Origin: Calorimonas adulescens
GTDB lineage: Bacteria > Bacillota > Thermoanaerobacteria > Thermoanaerobacterales > UBA4877
Direction: 5' to 3'
Assembly: GCF_008274215.1 (NCBI RefSeq)
Contig: NZ_VTPS01000006.1
Span: forward strand, 1 to 64,000
DNA length: 64,000 nt
A program made the position numbers and the translations under genes. A model generated the notes under the pieces. That model worked only from the letters and a program-made list of their open reading frames with translations, did no database searches and had not been told where the DNA came from. This document shows positions 9,215 to 18,792 of the stretch, in pieces. Position 1 is the first letter of the stretch. Each line of letters opens with the position of its first letter.

Positions 9215-10144
9215 GTGAACATTATCATGAAAAGAAAAAACAGGGGAGACGGATGGACGGCATACGCCTATCTGTCTCCGGCTCTTATTTCTATGACTGT
9301 TTTGAGCTTCTTTCCAATATTATATACAGTCTATATTGCTTTTACCAACTTTAATCTCAATCATTTTAAAAACTATGAGTTTGTTGGGCTTAAGAACTTT
9401 ATCTATGTACTTACAGGGCCGTTCAAGAATATATTTTTGTCAGTGTTTACGTGGACACTGGTCTTTGCAATAGTGTCTACGGTCCTGTGTTATGTGGTAG
9501 GGCTGATACTGGCTGTCTTACTGAACAACAGGAACATGTGGGAGACAAACATATACAGGGCGATACTTATAATACCATGGGCACTCCCAGGGGCTATTGC
9601 TGTTTTGACGTGGTCAGGGCTTTTGAATGAAACATATGGTGGTATAAACCTTATACTCAGCATATTTAATATTTCGGCCAGGCCATGGATGACAGACCCT
9701 TTCTGGGCGAGGGTAGGCATCATTATCGCCAACGTATGGCTGGGCTATCCCTTTATGATGAATGTATGTCTGGGTGGGCTCCAGGCCATATCGCCGGAGA
9801 TGTATGAGGTGGCAGACTTAGATGGGGCTACATGGTGGCAAAAGCTCACAAAGATAACCATCCCCATGCTTATGCCTTCATCACTGCCGCTCCTTATTTC
9901 GACCTTTGCATATAACTTTAACAATTTCGGCACAGCATACCTCATCATGCAGGGTATGCCGCCCAGGCTGGACACCCAGTTTGCCGGTTATACAGACATA
10001 CTCCTGACTTCCTCATATAAGATGACACTGCAGTTTAACAGGTATGACCTTGGGGCAGCCCTGAGCATAATCATCTTCTTTATAGTTGGCATACTAAGCT
10101 ATATAAATATGAGGATGACCCATGCCTTTGAGGAGGTGGACTAA
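9215..10144 (+). CDS. malF: Maltodextrin ABC transporter permease (MalF family)
   Basis: Membrane permease, about 309 residues, with a short basic N-terminus, a first helix around LSPALISMTVLSFFPI and the EAA loop EVADLDGATWWQKLTKI near residues 201-217. Start could be GTG 9215 (GAGAGG only 4 nt away) or ATG 9227. Its stop abuts the ATG of malG directly, indicating coupling. It lacks the large periplasmic P2 loop of enteric MalF, as usual in Firmicutes. Confidence 0.88.
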   Translation: MNIIMKRKNRGDGWTAYAYLSPALISMTVLSFFPILYTVYIAFTNFNLNHFKNYEFVGLKNFIYVLTGPFKNIFLSVFTWTLVFAIVSTVLCYVVGLILAVLLNNRNMWETNIYRAILIIPWALPGAIAVLTWSGLLNETYGGINLILSIFNISARPWMTDPFWARVGIIIANVWLGYPFMMNVCLGGLQAISPEMYEVADLDGATWWQKLTKITIPMLMPSSLPLLISTFAYNFNNFGTAYLIMQGMPPRLDTQFAGYTDILLTSSYKMTLQFNRYDLGAALSIIIFFIVGILSYINMRMTHAFEEVD

Positions 10145-11026
10145 ATGCAGGAACCTGTAGTGATGGCTACAATGAAGAGAGAGGCCCATAGAGAGAGAGT
10201 AAAGCCGCAGGACAGGAGGCTGCTCTGGATAAGCAGGATAATAATCTGGGTTGTGATTATAGCAGTTCTCTTCCCTGTATACTGGGTTTTAATGGCTTCA
10301 TTGAGCCCCGGGGATGCGTTTTTCACAGGGAGCCTTCTCCCTAAGGAAGTGAGCCTGGACAACTATGTGGAGGTCATAAATGATACTGATTTCCTTATAT
10401 GGATTAAAAACAGCATGATACTCTGCACAGGGGTTTCTATAATACAGCTCTTCATGACAACCACATCGGCATATGCCTTCAGCAGGATGAGGTTTAAGGG
10501 AAGGAAATATGGCCTCATGACATTGCTGATACTGCAGATGTTCCCTACAATAATGGCCATACCAGCCATATACGGCATACTGGTCAGGATTAATATGCTG
10601 GATAGCATATATGCCCTTATGCTTGTCCTGGCTGGCGGGAACGCATTTAATATATGGCTTTTGAAGGGATATATTGACAGCATACCCAGGGAACTGGATG
10701 AGGCAGCCAAGGTGGACGGTGCCACACACTGGCAGATATTTACCAGGATTATACTGCCCCTTATTGTACCTATGCTGGTAGTCATATTCCTCTTCAGCTT
10801 CATAGGTGTGTACAGTGAGTTTGCCATTACCAGCGCTGTCATCCATGACCCGGGAAGCTACACTGTGGCTTTGGGCCTTCAGAGGTTCATATTAAACCAG
10901 TTTGCCGCCCACTGGACACTCTTTGCTGCAGCTGCTGTCATGGCTTCACTGCCCATAACCATAGTGTTTATGCTTCTTCAGAGATACCTGCAGGCAGGCC
11001 TGGCCGCCGGGGCAGTGAAAGGTTAA
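10145..11026 (+). CDS. malG: Maltodextrin ABC transporter permease (MalG family)
   Basis: Second sugar permease, 293 residues. It has a cytoplasmic basic N-terminus of about 30 residues, six hydrophobic segments and the EAA loop ELDEAAKVDGATHWQIF near residues 182-198. It follows malF without a gap and ends just before the GH13 gene, so transport and hydrolysis are one transcript. The C-terminal QRYLQAGLAAGAVKG is typical of MalG, and its codons include a GGCCTGGCC repeat. Confidence 0.9.
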   Translation: MQEPVVMATMKREAHRERVKPQDRRLLWISRIIIWVVIIAVLFPVYWVLMASLSPGDAFFTGSLLPKEVSLDNYVEVINDTDFLIWIKNSMILCTGVSIIQLFMTTTSAYAFSRMRFKGRKYGLMTLLILQMFPTIMAIPAIYGILVRINMLDSIYALMLVLAGGNAFNIWLLKGYIDSIPRELDEAAKVDGATHWQIFTRIILPLIVPMLVVIFLFSFIGVYSEFAITSAVIHDPGSYTVALGLQRFILNQFAAHWTLFAAAAVMASLPITIVFMLLQRYLQAGLAAGAVKG

Positions 11027-11036
11027 GGTGCATGTT

Positions 11037-12788
11037 ATGAATAGAGAGGCTATATATCACAGGACTATGCTCCCTTTTGCATATCCCGTAGGGGAGCATG
11101 AGCTTAGATTGGTATTGAGAGCTGCTAAAGATGACATATATTTTTCGGAGGTCTTCTATGGCGATAGGTATGCAGAGCCGGGGAGTGAGGTAAGTACCCT
11201 TATGAGAAAAGAGGCCTCTGACAGTCTCTTCGACTATTATACCGTGACATTGTATACTGAGGAAAAGAGGGTAAGGTACTTCTTCCACCTGAGTGACAGA
11301 AGGGAGGACATCTGGTATTCCGAGAAGGGGTTCAGTGTGGCCAGGCCGAAAGAGGGGCTGTTTCAATACCCATATATCTGCCCAGCCGACCTCTTTTCGG
11401 AGCCGGAATGGATAAGGGGAAGGACCATGTACCAGATATTCCCTGATAGGTTCTGCAATGGAGATAGGGACAACGACCCCGAGGGCTGTCTAAAGTGGGG
11501 CGAGACTCCGAAAGCTGACTCCTTTTTTGGAGGGGATTTAAAGGGCATTATAGATAGGCTGGACTACCTTGCAGACCTTGGCATTGGTGTAATATACCTG
11601 ACACCTATATTCAAATCTCCATCCAACCACAAGTATGACACTGCAGACTACTACAGCATAGACCCGGCCTTTGGCGACAGGGACATCTTAAAAAGACTGG
11701 TGTCAGAGGCCCACCGGAGGGATATAAAGGTAATTTTAGATGGTGTATTTAACCACTGTGGGAAGGACTTCTTTGCATTTCAGGATGTAGTAAAGCATGG
11801 AGCCTCATCGCCATATAAGGACTGGTTTAATATACACAGCTTCCCGGTCAGAGCAGGTAAAGACCCCAATTATGAGACTTTTGCCAGTGGGGTGTATACC
11901 ATGCCCAAGCTCATGACCCATAACCCTGAGTTGCGCGAGTATCTGATTAAGGTGGGGGAACACTGGGTGAGGGAGGTGGACATAGACGGATGGAGGCTGG
12001 ATGTGGCTAATGAGATAGACCATGACTTCTGGCGGGAATTCCGGAAGCGCGTCAAGGCTATAAAGCCCGACGCCTTTATTATAGGCGAGGTGTGGCATGA
12101 CTCCCTGGAATGGCTGAGGGGCGACCAGTTTGACTCAGTGATGAACTACCCATGGAGAGAGGCAGTACTGGATTTCTTTGCCAGAGGAGAGATTGATGCG
12201 GTGGGGTTTGATGAGAGAGTGGCGGGACTTCGTATGGCCCACTCCTCCAATATCTGGCCTGGCCTTGTAAACCTCCTCGGGAGCCACGATACAGCGAGGG
12301 TTCTGACCCTCTGCAGCGACAGGAGAAGGGCAGCCTTAGCAGCGGTGTTTCAGATGACATACCCAGGCCTCCCCATGATCTACTATGGGGATGAGATAGG
12401 CATGGAGGGCGGCGATGACCCTGACTGCCGCAGGACATTCATATGGGATGAGGAGGGACAGGACAACAAGCTCTTAAATTTATATAGACAGCTCATAAAA
12501 CTGCGCAGGATATTTCCGCATCTTTCTGATGGCGACTACAGGACATGGCATACTGAGGGGAATGTGTATGCATATATCAATGACGGTATAGGGGTTGTGA
12601 TAAATAACAGTGATGAAGATATATCATTAAGGCTGGATAACTTTACCATACACAGGACAGTGGACATCCTGAGCAGGAAAAGCTATGGATTGGGGAGGTA
12701 TCTATCCATAGACTTAAAGCCGTATTCAGCAGCCATTCTCCTTACAGAACGTGACTATGAAAAAATGAGGGAGGCAGGGGCATGTTAA
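11037..12788 (+). CDS. GH13 neopullulanase / cyclomaltodextrinase
   Basis: Intracellular alpha-glucanase, 583 residues, no signal peptide. An N-terminal starch-binding-like beta domain (about 1-120) precedes the barrel that opens with MYQIFPDRFCNGD. Catalytic residues: Asp in DGWRLDVAN (about 321), Glu in IIGEVWHD (about 350), Asp in LLGSHDTAR (about 416). ATG 11037 has AAGGTG 6 nt upstream; a GTG at 11028 is in frame. The N-domain and domain order fit the GH13_20 group acting on imported maltodextrins or cyclodextrins. It is cotranscribed with the transporter. Confidence 0.9.
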   Translation: MNREAIYHRTMLPFAYPVGEHELRLVLRAAKDDIYFSEVFYGDRYAEPGSEVSTLMRKEASDSLFDYYTVTLYTEEKRVRYFFHLSDRREDIWYSEKGFSVARPKEGLFQYPYICPADLFSEPEWIRGRTMYQIFPDRFCNGDRDNDPEGCLKWGETPKADSFFGGDLKGIIDRLDYLADLGIGVIYLTPIFKSPSNHKYDTADYYSIDPAFGDRDILKRLVSEAHRRDIKVILDGVFNHCGKDFFAFQDVVKHGASSPYKDWFNIHSFPVRAGKDPNYETFASGVYTMPKLMTHNPELREYLIKVGEHWVREVDIDGWRLDVANEIDHDFWREFRKRVKAIKPDAFIIGEVWHDSLEWLRGDQFDSVMNYPWREAVLDFFARGEIDAVGFDERVAGLRMAHSSNIWPGLVNLLGSHDTARVLTLCSDRRRAALAAVFQMTYPGLPMIYYGDEIGMEGGDDPDCRRTFIWDEEGQDNKLLNLYRQLIKLRRIFPHLSDGDYRTWHTEGNVYAYINDGIGVVINNSDEDISLRLDNFTIHRTVDILSRKSYGLGRYLSIDLKPYSAAILLTERDYEKMREAGAC

Positions 12789-13257
12789 AAAGGCAAAGAT
12801 ATTTAGCACTCCTATTAGCACTCATACTCATCATAGCACTGGTATCTGCTGGATGCACCCCTGCCAGAAAGACAGACTGAAAGAGCCAGGTGATATATTT
12901 TGTTATGACAAACAGGTTATACGACGGTGACAGGGCCAATGATATAGACATAAACCCGGCTGACCCCAAGGCATACCACGGGGGAGACCTGCAGGGGCTC
13001 ATTGACAAACTGGACTATATAAAGGGTTTGGGGGCTACTGCCATATGGAAGGCAGCAAGGCCATAAGATACGGGGAATATATGCCCCTTGAGGACGATGA
13101 GGTCGTAGGGTTTATAAGGAAGTATGAGGATAAATATGCCCTTGTATTTATAAATAATACTGATAAAATGATAGATAAGATTTTTATCCTGCCTGAGGAT
13201 GCAGGTATAAAAGATGGGATCACCTTAAAGGATAAACTCTCCGTATGGTTCCCATAG
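12783..13257 (+). pseudogene. Ruined secreted GH13 alpha-amylase lipoprotein
   Basis: ATG 12783 (overlapping the previous stop) begins a good lipoprotein signal peptide ending in lipobox VSAGC, but TGA follows about 32 codons in. The frame then resumes with QVIYFVMTNRLYDGD, a polysaccharide-secreting GH13 start (YHGGDLQGLIDKLDYIKGLG). It breaks near 13044, where the whole catalytic barrel is missing, and ends with a C-terminal beta domain (FINNTDKMIDKIFILPEDAG). So it has one nonsense mutation and a large internal deletion. The cell once exported a starch-degrading enzyme from this operon. Confidence 0.8.
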
Positions 13258-13333
13258 CGACATCACTTTGAATATATCTGTAGTTAGAATATAGTGACAG
13301 GTAATTTGCATGTACATATGTGAGGTGTTTAAG

Positions 13334-14374
13334 ATGGCGGTAACCATAAAGGATGTGGCGGCACGGGCAGGGGTAAATCCCTCTACAGTATCCAGGGTGC
13401 TGGCTGAGAGCCCGCTGATAAGCGAGGAGACAAAGGAAAGGGTAAGAATGGCTATAAAGGAGCTGGGCTACCACCCAAACGCCATTGCACGCAGTTTAGC
13501 CATGAGCTCCAGCCGTACCATTGGCCTTGTTATATCCAGGCCGACAGAACAGGCATTTGCCAATCCATTCTTTCCAGAGGTCATAAGGGGCATAGGCACT
13601 GTCCTGGAAAGGGAGGGCTACCACCTCATGCTGGAGATGGCCTCTGATGCAGAGTCGGAGGGAAGGACCACCCTTCAGATGTTAAAAAGCAGGAGGGTTG
13701 ATGGGGTCATACTCACCAGTTCCAGGATTGGGGATCGTCTGATTTCAAGGCTTATAGAGGAAAACCTGCCCTTTGTCCTCATAGGCAGGCCCATTGACAG
13801 GGAATACCAGGAAGTAGATCCCGTCCTCTGGGTGGACAACGACAATGTGCAGGTGGGATATATGGCTACTGAACACCTCATATTGAATGGGAGAAAGGAC
13901 ATTGCCATGGTAAACGGCCCCAGGGACCTGGTGGTTTCCTATGACAGGTTTTGCGGCTACAGGAAAGCCATGCATATGTATGGCAGGGAAATTAGGGATG
14001 AGTTTCTGATTAATGTCACCTTTACAGAGGATGGTGGGATTCAGGCGGCAGAGCATTTTATTAAATCCGGCAGGATGCCCGATGCCATATTTGCGGCTGA
14101 CGACAGCATTGCCTTAGGAGCTATAATGAGGCTTAAAGAACAGGGCATAACGGTACCCGATGATGTGGCTGTGGTGGGTGTAAACGACAGCCCCATAGGC
14201 AGGGTGGCCAGGCCGTCCCTCACCACAATGAGCGTTGAGATATTCGATATGGGTGTACGGGCGGCAGAAATGCTCATAGAGAGGATAAATGACGGGGATA
14301 TACCCTCCTACCATATAGTCTTTCCTTCGGAGCTTATAGTGAGGGAGTCCAGTACGGCTTTAAAGGCAGAATAG
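13334..14374 (+). CDS. LacI/GalR-family transcriptional regulator (MalR-like)
   Basis: DNA-binding repressor, 346 residues. The N-terminal HTH VTIKDVAARAGVNPSTVSRV (residues 3-22) and hinge helix (NAIARSLAMSSS) precede a periplasmic-binding-protein-like sensor domain with the C-terminal PSLTTMSVEIFDMG motif. ATG 13334 has GAGGTG 8 nt upstream, preferred over the in-frame ATG 13310. It lies between sugar-hydrolase genes and probably binds the TGYAAACGCTT sites at 7831-7870, with a maltodextrin-derived inducer; this is inferred from position. Confidence 0.88.
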   Translation: MAVTIKDVAARAGVNPSTVSRVLAESPLISEETKERVRMAIKELGYHPNAIARSLAMSSSRTIGLVISRPTEQAFANPFFPEVIRGIGTVLEREGYHLMLEMASDAESEGRTTLQMLKSRRVDGVILTSSRIGDRLISRLIEENLPFVLIGRPIDREYQEVDPVLWVDNDNVQVGYMATEHLILNGRKDIAMVNGPRDLVVSYDRFCGYRKAMHMYGREIRDEFLINVTFTEDGGIQAAEHFIKSGRMPDAIFAADDSIALGAIMRLKEQGITVPDDVAVVGVNDSPIGRVARPSLTTMSVEIFDMGVRAAEMLIERINDGDIPSYHIVFPSELIVRESSTALKAE

Positions 14375-14391
14375 TTGAGGAGGCTTGTTTA

Positions 14392-16671
14392 ATGCTTGGG
14401 AAGATTGTCTCATACGATTGGACTGAAAACAGTGTGGTGCTCAATGGAGAAAGCTTTAGTATCTATATTGACATTTTGAGCAATGATATAGTAAATATTG
14501 CTGCCTCAAGGGGAGAAAGACCGGGCCACAGCCAGGCAGTGGTGATGAATAGACAGAATGCCGAGCTTCAGGTTGAGGAGAATGACGGGTACATTGATAT
14601 TTATACAGCCTCATTCAGGCTCAGGGTGTCCATAGAGGACAGCATTATGGAGATAAATGATGGCAAGGGGCTTTTACTTAAAGGTATGGATCTTAATCTT
14701 GTGGACGATGACAGGTCGTGTTCTCTGAATATAAGGGAAGGGGAACACTTCTATGGTCTGGGTGAAAAGACAGGTTTTCTGGACAAGAAGGGCTACAGGT
14801 ACACAATGTGGAATACAGACTGTTATGATACACATACCGAAGGCACTGATGCCATGTATGAGAGCTTTCCCTTTTATATAGGGTTTAATAGGAGTGGCTG
14901 CTATGGCATCTATTTTGACAACACATTCAGGACATATTTTGACATGGGCAAAACCGACCCTGAGAGGGTGAGGTTTGGGGCAGAGCATGGCCCCATGAGT
15001 TTTTTCTTCATATATGGAAGGGATATAAAGGACGTGGTAAAGGGCTACACAGAAGTGACAGGCAGGATGGATATGCCGCCGCTCTGGGCACTGGGCTACC
15101 AGCAGAGTAAATACAGCTATTACCCGCAGGATAGGGTTGTGGAGCTGGCGAAGTCATTCAGAGAGAAGGATATACCGGCCGATGTCATTTATCTTGACAT
15201 ACACTATATGAATGGATTCAGGGTGTTTACCTTTGATAAGGAGAGGTTTCCTGACCCCAAGGCCATGATAGACGAGCTCAAGGAAATGGGCTTTAAGGTG
15301 GTCACCATCATAGACCCCGGGCTCAAGGCAGACGGATCTTACAGTGTATTTGTTGAAGGGCTTAAAAACCACTATTTTGTGACTGACAAAAACGGCCTGC
15401 CCTTTACCGGCAAGGTATGGCCTGGCCTCACCTGCCTGCCCGACTTTTCCAGGGACGATGTGAAGAGGTGGTGGGGTGACAACCATAAGGAGTTTATCGA
15501 AATGGGCATAGCGGGCATATGGAACGACATGAACGAGCCCGCAGTAATGGACACACCCACCAGGACAATGCCCGAGGATATGGTACACCAGAATAATGGC
15601 AAACCCATCAGGCATGAAGAGTTTCACAATGTATATGCCCTCAATATGGCTATGGCGACAAAGGACGCCCTCTTGAGATTCAGGCCTAATGAGAGGCCCT
15701 TCATCCTCACCAGGGCGGCATTCTCAGGGATACAGAGGTATGCGGCCGTATGGACAGGGGACAACAGGAGCTACTGGGAACATCTGAAGATGTCCATGCC
15801 CATGCTTTTAAATATAGGTCTTTCGGGTGAGCCCTTCTGTGGTGCCGATATAGGCGGCTTTACTGACGACTGCAGCGAAGAGCTGCTTATAAGATGGACA
15901 CAGCTGGGTGTATTTTATCCCTTCTGCAGAAACCACAATGGCTTAGAGTCTAAGGACCAGGAACCGTGGGCCTTTGGCAGGAGGGCCGAGGATATAACCA
16001 GAGAGTTCATAAAGCTGCGATACAGACTTCTGCCATACATGTATAACCTGTTCTATGAGGCTAACACCACCGGCATACCGGTCATGAGGCCGCTTATAAT
16101 GGAATATCCTGGCGACGAGATGTGTGCTGAGGTATTTGATGAATTCATGCTGGGTGAGAGCATACTGGTTGCACCGGTCTACGAACCCGGTAAGAGGGTC
16201 AAGGAGGTTTACCTTCCGGAAGGCAGGTGGATTGCCTGGTGGACAGGAGAGGAGTATCAGGGAGGCAGGTACTACCTTGTAGATGCCCCGCTGGATAGGA
16301 TGCCTATCTTTATAAAGGCTGGGGCGGTCCTCCCGATGGCCAGGCCAATGAAAAGTACATCAGACGGCATGGTTACGGAGTTTCACATCTTCCCCGGCGC
16401 TATGTCGGGCGAATATGTTTACTACGAGGACGACTGCCATACATTAAACTACATGAATGGAGAGTATAACCTCTACAGGATAAGCTACAGCAAAGGTGCA
16501 GAGGCTGCTGACATAAAGGTAGAAAAGCTATATTATGGGTATAGCGAAGGCCAGAGGCAGTTCCAGGTTGTATTAAGAGGAGAAAAGAATATCGAAAAGG
16601 TCCGGGTAAACGGCCAGGCCGCTGAGCCGGTTGCCAGAGACGGAGATGTAATAGTAGATATGACAATATAG
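14392..16671 (+). CDS. GH31 alpha-glucosidase
   Basis: Intracellular alpha-glucosidase, 759 residues, releasing glucose from the products of the GH13 enzyme. It shows an N-terminal beta-sandwich with HFYGLGEKTG (about 120), the barrel with DVIYLDIHYM, nucleophile Asp in GIWNDMNEPAV (about residues 375-385), FILTRAAFSGIQRY, WTGDNRSYWEHL and FCGADIGGF, and two C-terminal beta domains. ATG 14392 follows TGAGGAGG. It ends the maltodextrin operon just before a strong terminator. Confidence 0.93.
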   Translation: MLGKIVSYDWTENSVVLNGESFSIYIDILSNDIVNIAASRGERPGHSQAVVMNRQNAELQVEENDGYIDIYTASFRLRVSIEDSIMEINDGKGLLLKGMDLNLVDDDRSCSLNIREGEHFYGLGEKTGFLDKKGYRYTMWNTDCYDTHTEGTDAMYESFPFYIGFNRSGCYGIYFDNTFRTYFDMGKTDPERVRFGAEHGPMSFFFIYGRDIKDVVKGYTEVTGRMDMPPLWALGYQQSKYSYYPQDRVVELAKSFREKDIPADVIYLDIHYMNGFRVFTFDKERFPDPKAMIDELKEMGFKVVTIIDPGLKADGSYSVFVEGLKNHYFVTDKNGLPFTGKVWPGLTCLPDFSRDDVKRWWGDNHKEFIEMGIAGIWNDMNEPAVMDTPTRTMPEDMVHQNNGKPIRHEEFHNVYALNMAMATKDALLRFRPNERPFILTRAAFSGIQRYAAVWTGDNRSYWEHLKMSMPMLLNIGLSGEPFCGADIGGFTDDCSEELLIRWTQLGVFYPFCRNHNGLESKDQEPWAFGRRAEDITREFIKLRYRLLPYMYNLFYEANTTGIPVMRPLIMEYPGDEMCAEVFDEFMLGESILVAPVYEPGKRVKEVYLPEGRWIAWWTGEEYQGGRYYLVDAPLDRMPIFIKAGAVLPMARPMKSTSDGMVTEFHIFPGAMSGEYVYYEDDCHTLNYMNGEYNLYRISYSKGAEAADIKVEKLYYGYSEGQRQFQVVLRGEKNIEKVRVNGQAAEPVARDGDVIVDMTI

Positions 16672-16675
16672 CTTT

Positions 16676-16702
16676 AGCGCTCCAGATGGGGCGCTTAATT
16701 TT
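16676..16702 (+). terminator. Intrinsic terminator of the maltodextrin locus; left copy of a 20-nt repeat
   Basis: AGCGCTCCAGATGGGGCGCT (16676-16695) folds into an 8-bp stem (one G-T pair) with loop AGAT, followed by TAATTTTTT. The identical 20 bases recur at 35867-35886 at the end of the BREX operon. Confidence 0.88.
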
Positions 16703-16717
16703 TTGGTTTATATTAAA

Positions 16718-17662
16718 TCATTTCCTAAATACAAATAAGGCTTTATAGTTTGTGACAAGTATTTCATTTATAGAACCTCTGCGGCTGCTATTGGAATTTA
16801 TCATACGTTTGGCCTGTATTCGGTGGATATAATAGTTTCTGTAAAGTTCATCAAAGAATTCGTCATTTGGGTTTTCGTTTTTGGGGTCGGAGTTGCTGAG
16901 CATAATCTTAGCGCCTCTTTCATCAAGTCTTTCAAAAAATTCTGCAAGTGCTATTTGCTCTCGATCATCAAAATCAGATTTATTATATGATGTAAAGTTT
17001 GATGTATCATTAAGAGGCCTGTAGGGTGGGTCAAGGTAGACAAAAGTATTGTTTTCGACGTATTTTATACTTTCCCTGTAATCAGCCTCGAAGATTTTAA
17101 CTCTTTGCAGCAAAGCATGGGCTGCATACAAATTATCCTCATCGCATATCGTGGGTTTTTTATAACGTCCTGCTGGTACGTTGAAAAGTCCCTGCTGGTT
17201 TACCCTGTATAGCCCGTTGTAGCATGTTCTGTTTAGAAAAATGAATAATGCTGCCTTTTCGATGTCTGGCCTGGCCTCCTCTATTGGGGTCAAGTTATAA
17301 ACAGACCTTATCTTATAATACATTTTTTCACGTTCTTCAAAGGTGCTTTTTAAATATTCTGCCTCGAGCATTTTGAGTTTATATATCAGCTCGTCAACAC
17401 AATATTTGACAGCATTGTATGAGTTTATAAGGTCCTTATTTATATCAAATATGTATGCTTCTTCTATGTTGTATTTTTGCATAATATCAAATAAAACGGC
17501 ACCACTGCCGACAAATGGTTCTACATATCTCTTAACATTTCCGTTGACTAACTCTTCTGGATAAAATTTCAGAAATGTAGTAAGCAGCTGACTCTTCCCA
17601 CCAGCCCATTTTACGAAAGGCCTGGCCGGTATATCAGTTCTTAAATTCACTATAGCTTCCAT
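16718..17662 (-). CDS. Dam-family (D12 class) DNA adenine-N6 methyltransferase
   Basis: SAM-dependent adenine methyltransferase, 314 residues, alpha class. It has FVKWAGGKSQLL (about 17-28, motif X), VEPFVGSGAVLFD (about 48, motif I) and catalytic FVYLDPPYRPL (about 209-219, motif IV). The set matches M.DpnII/Dam enzymes, which modify GATC; the specificity is inferred. No restriction gene is adjacent, so it is an orphan or a leftover of an R-M pair. It runs opposite to its neighbours. An extended -10 (TGGTATAAT on the minus strand, 17698-17706) lies upstream, and AGG-poor GGGGG precedes the start. Confidence 0.9.
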   Translation of the reverse strand: MEAIVNLRTDIPARPFVKWAGGKSQLLTTFLKFYPEELVNGNVKRYVEPFVGSGAVLFDIMQKYNIEEAYIFDINKDLINSYNAVKYCVDELIYKLKMLEAEYLKSTFEEREKMYYKIRSVYNLTPIEEARPDIEKAALFIFLNRTCYNGLYRVNQQGLFNVPAGRYKKPTICDEDNLYAAHALLQRVKIFEADYRESIKYVENNTFVYLDPPYRPLNDTSNFTSYNKSDFDDREQIALAEFFERLDERGAKIMLSNSDPKNENPNDEFFDELYRNYYIHRIQAKRMINSNSSRRGSINEILVTNYKALFVFRK

Positions 17663-17697
17663 TGGTGCATACCCCCATATGTCCCTTAATTATTTTT

Positions 17698-17706
17698 ATT
17701 ATACCA
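17698..17706 (-). promoter_or_regulatory. Extended -10 promoter of the Dam-type methyltransferase gene
   Basis: On the minus strand TGGTATAAT is an extended -10 element 36 nt before the methyltransferase start. No clear -35 is seen, which is usual for extended -10 promoters. Confidence 0.5.
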
Positions 17707-17756
17707 TAATTTCAGAAATGAGCGGGGTATTATATACTGTAACCTGTGATGATAGT

Positions 17757-17775
17757 GCGCCCTACTGGAGGGCGC
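17757..17775. terminator. GC-rich hairpin related to the 20-nt repeat
   Basis: GCGCCCT (17757-17763) pairs with AGGGCGC (17769-17775), loop ACTGG, then TCAATTTATTTATT. It looks like the inverted form of the hairpins at 16676 and 35867. It is probably the terminator of a gene that is no longer present, since the gene to its left runs the other way. Confidence 0.6.
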
Positions 17776-17806
17776 TCAATTTATTTATTATCAACAACGT
17801 GTCACA

Positions 17807-17838
17807 TTCTTTTAAAAAAATGGAGGAATTTTATATAA
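17807..17838. repeat. 32-bp near-perfect direct repeat, copy 1
   Basis: 30 of 32 bases match 20058-20089 (differences at offsets 13 and 17). It begins TTCTTTTAAAAA and ends GGAATTTTATATAA. This copy precedes the RAMP remnant and the other precedes brxF. Confidence 0.9.
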
Positions 17839-18108
17839 GCAGATATTGAACTGTGCGATAGTGCGGCCATATCTTTGAAAACCAGGACGGTCATTGATGA
17901 AGGGAAATTCGATATGGAACTTTTACCGGCTGGCACTAGGTTCACACTCTCATTTGAATATATGGTATTAGAAAAAGGCCTTTCTGCTAATATAACTGAG
18001 TATTTTGTGGCGGCCCTCAGTGCTTTAGAATCAGGGGAAATCCCCATCGGTAAAAGAAAAAGGAGGGGTTTTGGCAGATGTCATGCAGAAAACTGGAGTG
18101 TATACTAG
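17839..18108 (+). pseudogene. RAMP-superfamily (Cas7/Csm3-like) fragment, part 1
   Basis: The open frame (no ATG at its head; a TTG at 17875) reads LCDSAAISLKTRTVIDEGKF and then DMELLPAGTRFTLSFE, followed by a glycine-rich KRKRRGFGRC loop. This is the layout of type III CRISPR RAMP proteins: a conserved Arg-rich beta strand, a PAGT-F strand and the Gly-rich loop. The N-terminus is missing. It is a relic of a type III CRISPR-Cas effector or related RAMP module. No cas10, cas1/2 or repeat array is nearby. Confidence 0.6.
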
Positions 18109-18114
18109 TATGAC

Positions 18115-18531
18115 ATGAGTAAACCGGATGGCCTTATATGTTGGCTGGAAAGGGATAAGAATAATCCTGAGGGTATAGACAGTATAGCCGCTTCAATAAA
18201 TATGATGAATGAATATACGGATGAATTTATATTAAAGGCGACATTTAAAATAAATGGTTCTGTGCTGATCAAGGGCCAATCTATGGATGAAAATACTCCT
18301 GATTCGGTTCATATACATTCTTTTGGAAATAATAAGTATGTACCTATAATCAGCGGTACAAGTTTGGCCAGCGCTCTTAGAGCCAGAGCATATAGGATAA
18401 TCAATACTATAGGCGCAAGCCAGGACATTGTGGATGGAATATTTGGTTCCCCACGCGAAGAAAGGAAGGATCGTACAGTCGGTAGATTATGGATCAGCGA
18501 GAGTACAGTTGAAGACGCAAGAAAGTCCTGA
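18115..18531 (+). pseudogene. RAMP-superfamily fragment, part 2
   Basis: The frame begins 7 bases after the previous fragment (ATG 18115). About 100 residues in, it carries PIISGTSLASALRARAYRI, a close match to the [I/V]PGSSLKGALR helix near the N-terminus of RAMP proteins, then a DRTVGRLWISES strand. It stops at 18529-18531 where the family would continue. Together with part 1 it suggests a tandem two-RAMP protein or two genes, both decayed. Confidence 0.55.
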
Positions 18532-18792
18532 AATTCAAAGACAGAAAGGTTTTGCCGTACCTTTATTATAGATGCCGTGCCGTTGATATATTATAAAAGA
18601 TGAACTGAATATAGAGTTTGCCATAGTAGAAAACAGTCAGAGCGACGCCGTATATAAATGTGTGTACCTGTCGGCATAGGCAAGAAAAGGGATATTGCCT
18701 TTTATGCGGAGATACTATCAGGAATAACGTTTAAGGAAAATGAAATAAGCCTCATACCATTTTATATATCACATCTATTGGATTACTTTTGA
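18532..18792 (+). pseudogene. Degenerate downstream part of the RAMP gene
   Basis: No long frame. Pieces in two frames (KDELNIEFAIVENSQSDA; then RDIAFYAEILSGITFKENEI) read like the continuation of a RAMP protein with several stops and frameshifts. Assignment is by position and protein-like composition only. Confidence 0.35.
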
